Shown in pieces: positions 5,311 to 7,082 of a stretch of DNA of 7,082 nucleotides. The DNA lies in the NCBI GenBank assembly GCA_903839965.1, contig CAIMEK010000696.1:1-7082 (forward strand), written 5' to 3'. Numbering within the stretch: position 1 is the stretch's first letter; each line of letters opens with the position of its first letter. The notes below the pieces were generated by a model. It saw only the letters and a list, made by a program, of their open reading frames with translations. It did not search any database and was not told the DNA's origin. The translations under genes were made by a program, and so were the position numbers. This DNA comes from an uncultured Acetobacteraceae bacterium. GTDB taxonomy: Bacteria; Pseudomonadota; Alphaproteobacteria; Acetobacterales; Acetobacteraceae.

Positions 5311-5586
5311 GGTTCCGTCTCCGTGGTTCCTCGGCCCCCATGCAAACGCGCCACCTGAAACGCGGGCTAGGTAATTTCCGATACTCGCGTACGCTATCGT
5401 CGATGCGTATTTTCCACCATCGCTGCTGCCATGAGGCTTTCCGCCCCACATTTGTAACCGAAGCGGGCGGCTTGCCCGATGCATGGAACCGGCGACACAC
5501 CCTGGCATTCCGTAGCCGGCGTGGACGCATCCGCCGGGAACGAAACGCGCCATACCCTCAAGACATGACGGAACAGGAACCACACC

Positions 5587-6021
5587 ATGACGGAAAAGAC
5601 CGCCAACGTCCATTGGGAAGGCCGAGGCAAGCAGGGCCAGGGCCAGATAAGCACCGAGACCGGTGCGCTGAAGCAATACCCTTACGGCTTTGCGAGCCGA
5701 TTCGAGGACGACCGGCGCGGCACCAACCCCGAGGAAATCCTGGGTGCAGCGCACGCCGCCTGTTTCACGATGGCGTTTTCGTTCGCCTGCGACAAGGCCG
5801 GACTGGCAACCACCGACGTCGACACCAAGGCCAGCGTTCGCCTGTCCAAGCAGGGCGACGGCTTCGTCATCGACCGCATTGCGTTGACGCTACAAGCCAC
5901 GGTGCCCGGCATCGACGAGGCGAAGTTCCAGGCGATCGCGGCCGCGGCGAAGCGCGACTGCCCGTTGTCGAAGGCCCTTGCGGCCGTTTCGGAAATCACC
6001 CTGAAGGCGACGCTGAGGTAG
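5587..6021 (+). CDS. osmC: OsmC family peroxiredoxin (organic hydroperoxide reductase)
   Basis: ATG 5587 has AGGAA (5575-5579) 7 nt upstream. The 144-residue length is right for the OsmC subgroup. These cytoplasmic dimers reduce organic hydroperoxides with a pair of cysteines; in alphaproteobacterial and other OsmC/Ohr enzymes the electrons come from lipoyl proteins or other thiols. The catalytic cysteines are visible at Cys59 (GAAHAACFTMAFS) and Cys125 (KRDCPLSKAL), the same numbers as in E. coli OsmC. The conserved Arg38 and Glu49/Glu50 stand where the active-site charges are expected (GFASRFEDDRRGTNPEEILG). The N-terminal strand holds the usual HWEGRGKQGQG pattern. A catalase gene follows after 102 nt on the same strand, so the pair may share a transcript. 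No regulator site was recognised. Confidence 0.93.
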   Translation: MTEKTANVHWEGRGKQGQGQISTETGALKQYPYGFASRFEDDRRGTNPEEILGAAHAACFTMAFSFACDKAGLATTDVDTKASVRLSKQGDGFVIDRIALTLQATVPGIDEAKFQAIAAAAKRDCPLSKALAAVSEITLKATLR

Positions 6022-6123
6022 CAGAATCCGCCGGGCTGGCCGGCGCTGCCGCCGGTAGGCCCGGGATGGAACAGACCCATCGAAAGCACCTGGGCCGGCA
6101 CTACGCACGGAGCGAGATCGACC

Positions 6124-7082
<959 letters not shown>

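Larger units (their letters stand above)
4917..5586. other. 670-nt stretch without an intact gene
   Basis: It holds the palindrome at 5073-5087, the hairpin at 5111-5126 and the IS5-type relic at 5191-5310. From 5311 to 5586 I see no gene in any frame: the long plus-strand frame 5340-6287 and the minus-strand frames there have basic, low-complexity translations and no motif. The last 100 nt or so should contain the promoter of the OsmC gene, but no clear boxes were found. Confidence 0.5.

Overview
The window is GC-rich (about 60% by eye), with GC-ending codons in the main genes and good Shine-Dalgarno sites at several starts. The gene families (clade II catalase, OsmC, long AI-2E transporter, PhnA-like membrane protein tail) point to a proteobacterium. 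An alphaproteobacterium such as Acetobacteraceae or a rhizobial relative is my best guess, but the sequence does not fix this. There are no rRNA or tRNA genes and no CRISPR array. The layout is typical of an accessory or stress-gene island with decayed insertion sequences.

Left part (1-1448): the 3' end of a gene for a membrane-anchored protein runs in from the left edge and stops at 262. A complete but short and divergent cis-prenyltransferase of the undecaprenyl-diphosphate-synthase family follows at 386-1000. A 448-nt stretch then holds no convincing gene but does contain an 18-bp inverted repeat.

Centre (1449-3419): one large gene encodes an AI-2E/PerM-type membrane transporter. Its cytoplasmic tail is about 260 residues long and looks like a degenerate cobalamin-binding-domain fold that lacks the cobalamin-ligating motif.

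Right-centre (3420-5586): this is an insertion-sequence graveyard. Remnants of three different transposases all lie on the minus strand: an IS91-type zinc-binding N-terminus with its promoter and ribosome binding site still visible, a tiny fragment resembling IS1-type DDE transposases, and an IS5-type C-terminal piece. Between them, on the plus strand, sit two micro-genes for 26- and 27-residue single-span membrane proteins and one 80-residue two-span membrane protein. Two mutually antisense candidate small genes occupy 3774-4020.

Right end (5587-7082): an OsmC-type peroxiredoxin is followed 102 nt later, on the same strand, by a large-subunit (clade II, KatE-type) catalase that runs off the right edge. 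Together they detoxify organic hydroperoxides and hydrogen peroxide. With the small hydrophobic proteins they suggest a general envelope and oxidative stress island. No regulator gene is present, so control must come from elsewhere. I found no clear evidence of a wholly new multi-gene system. The most unusual items are the transporter tail, the short prenyltransferase and the tandem micro-proteins.
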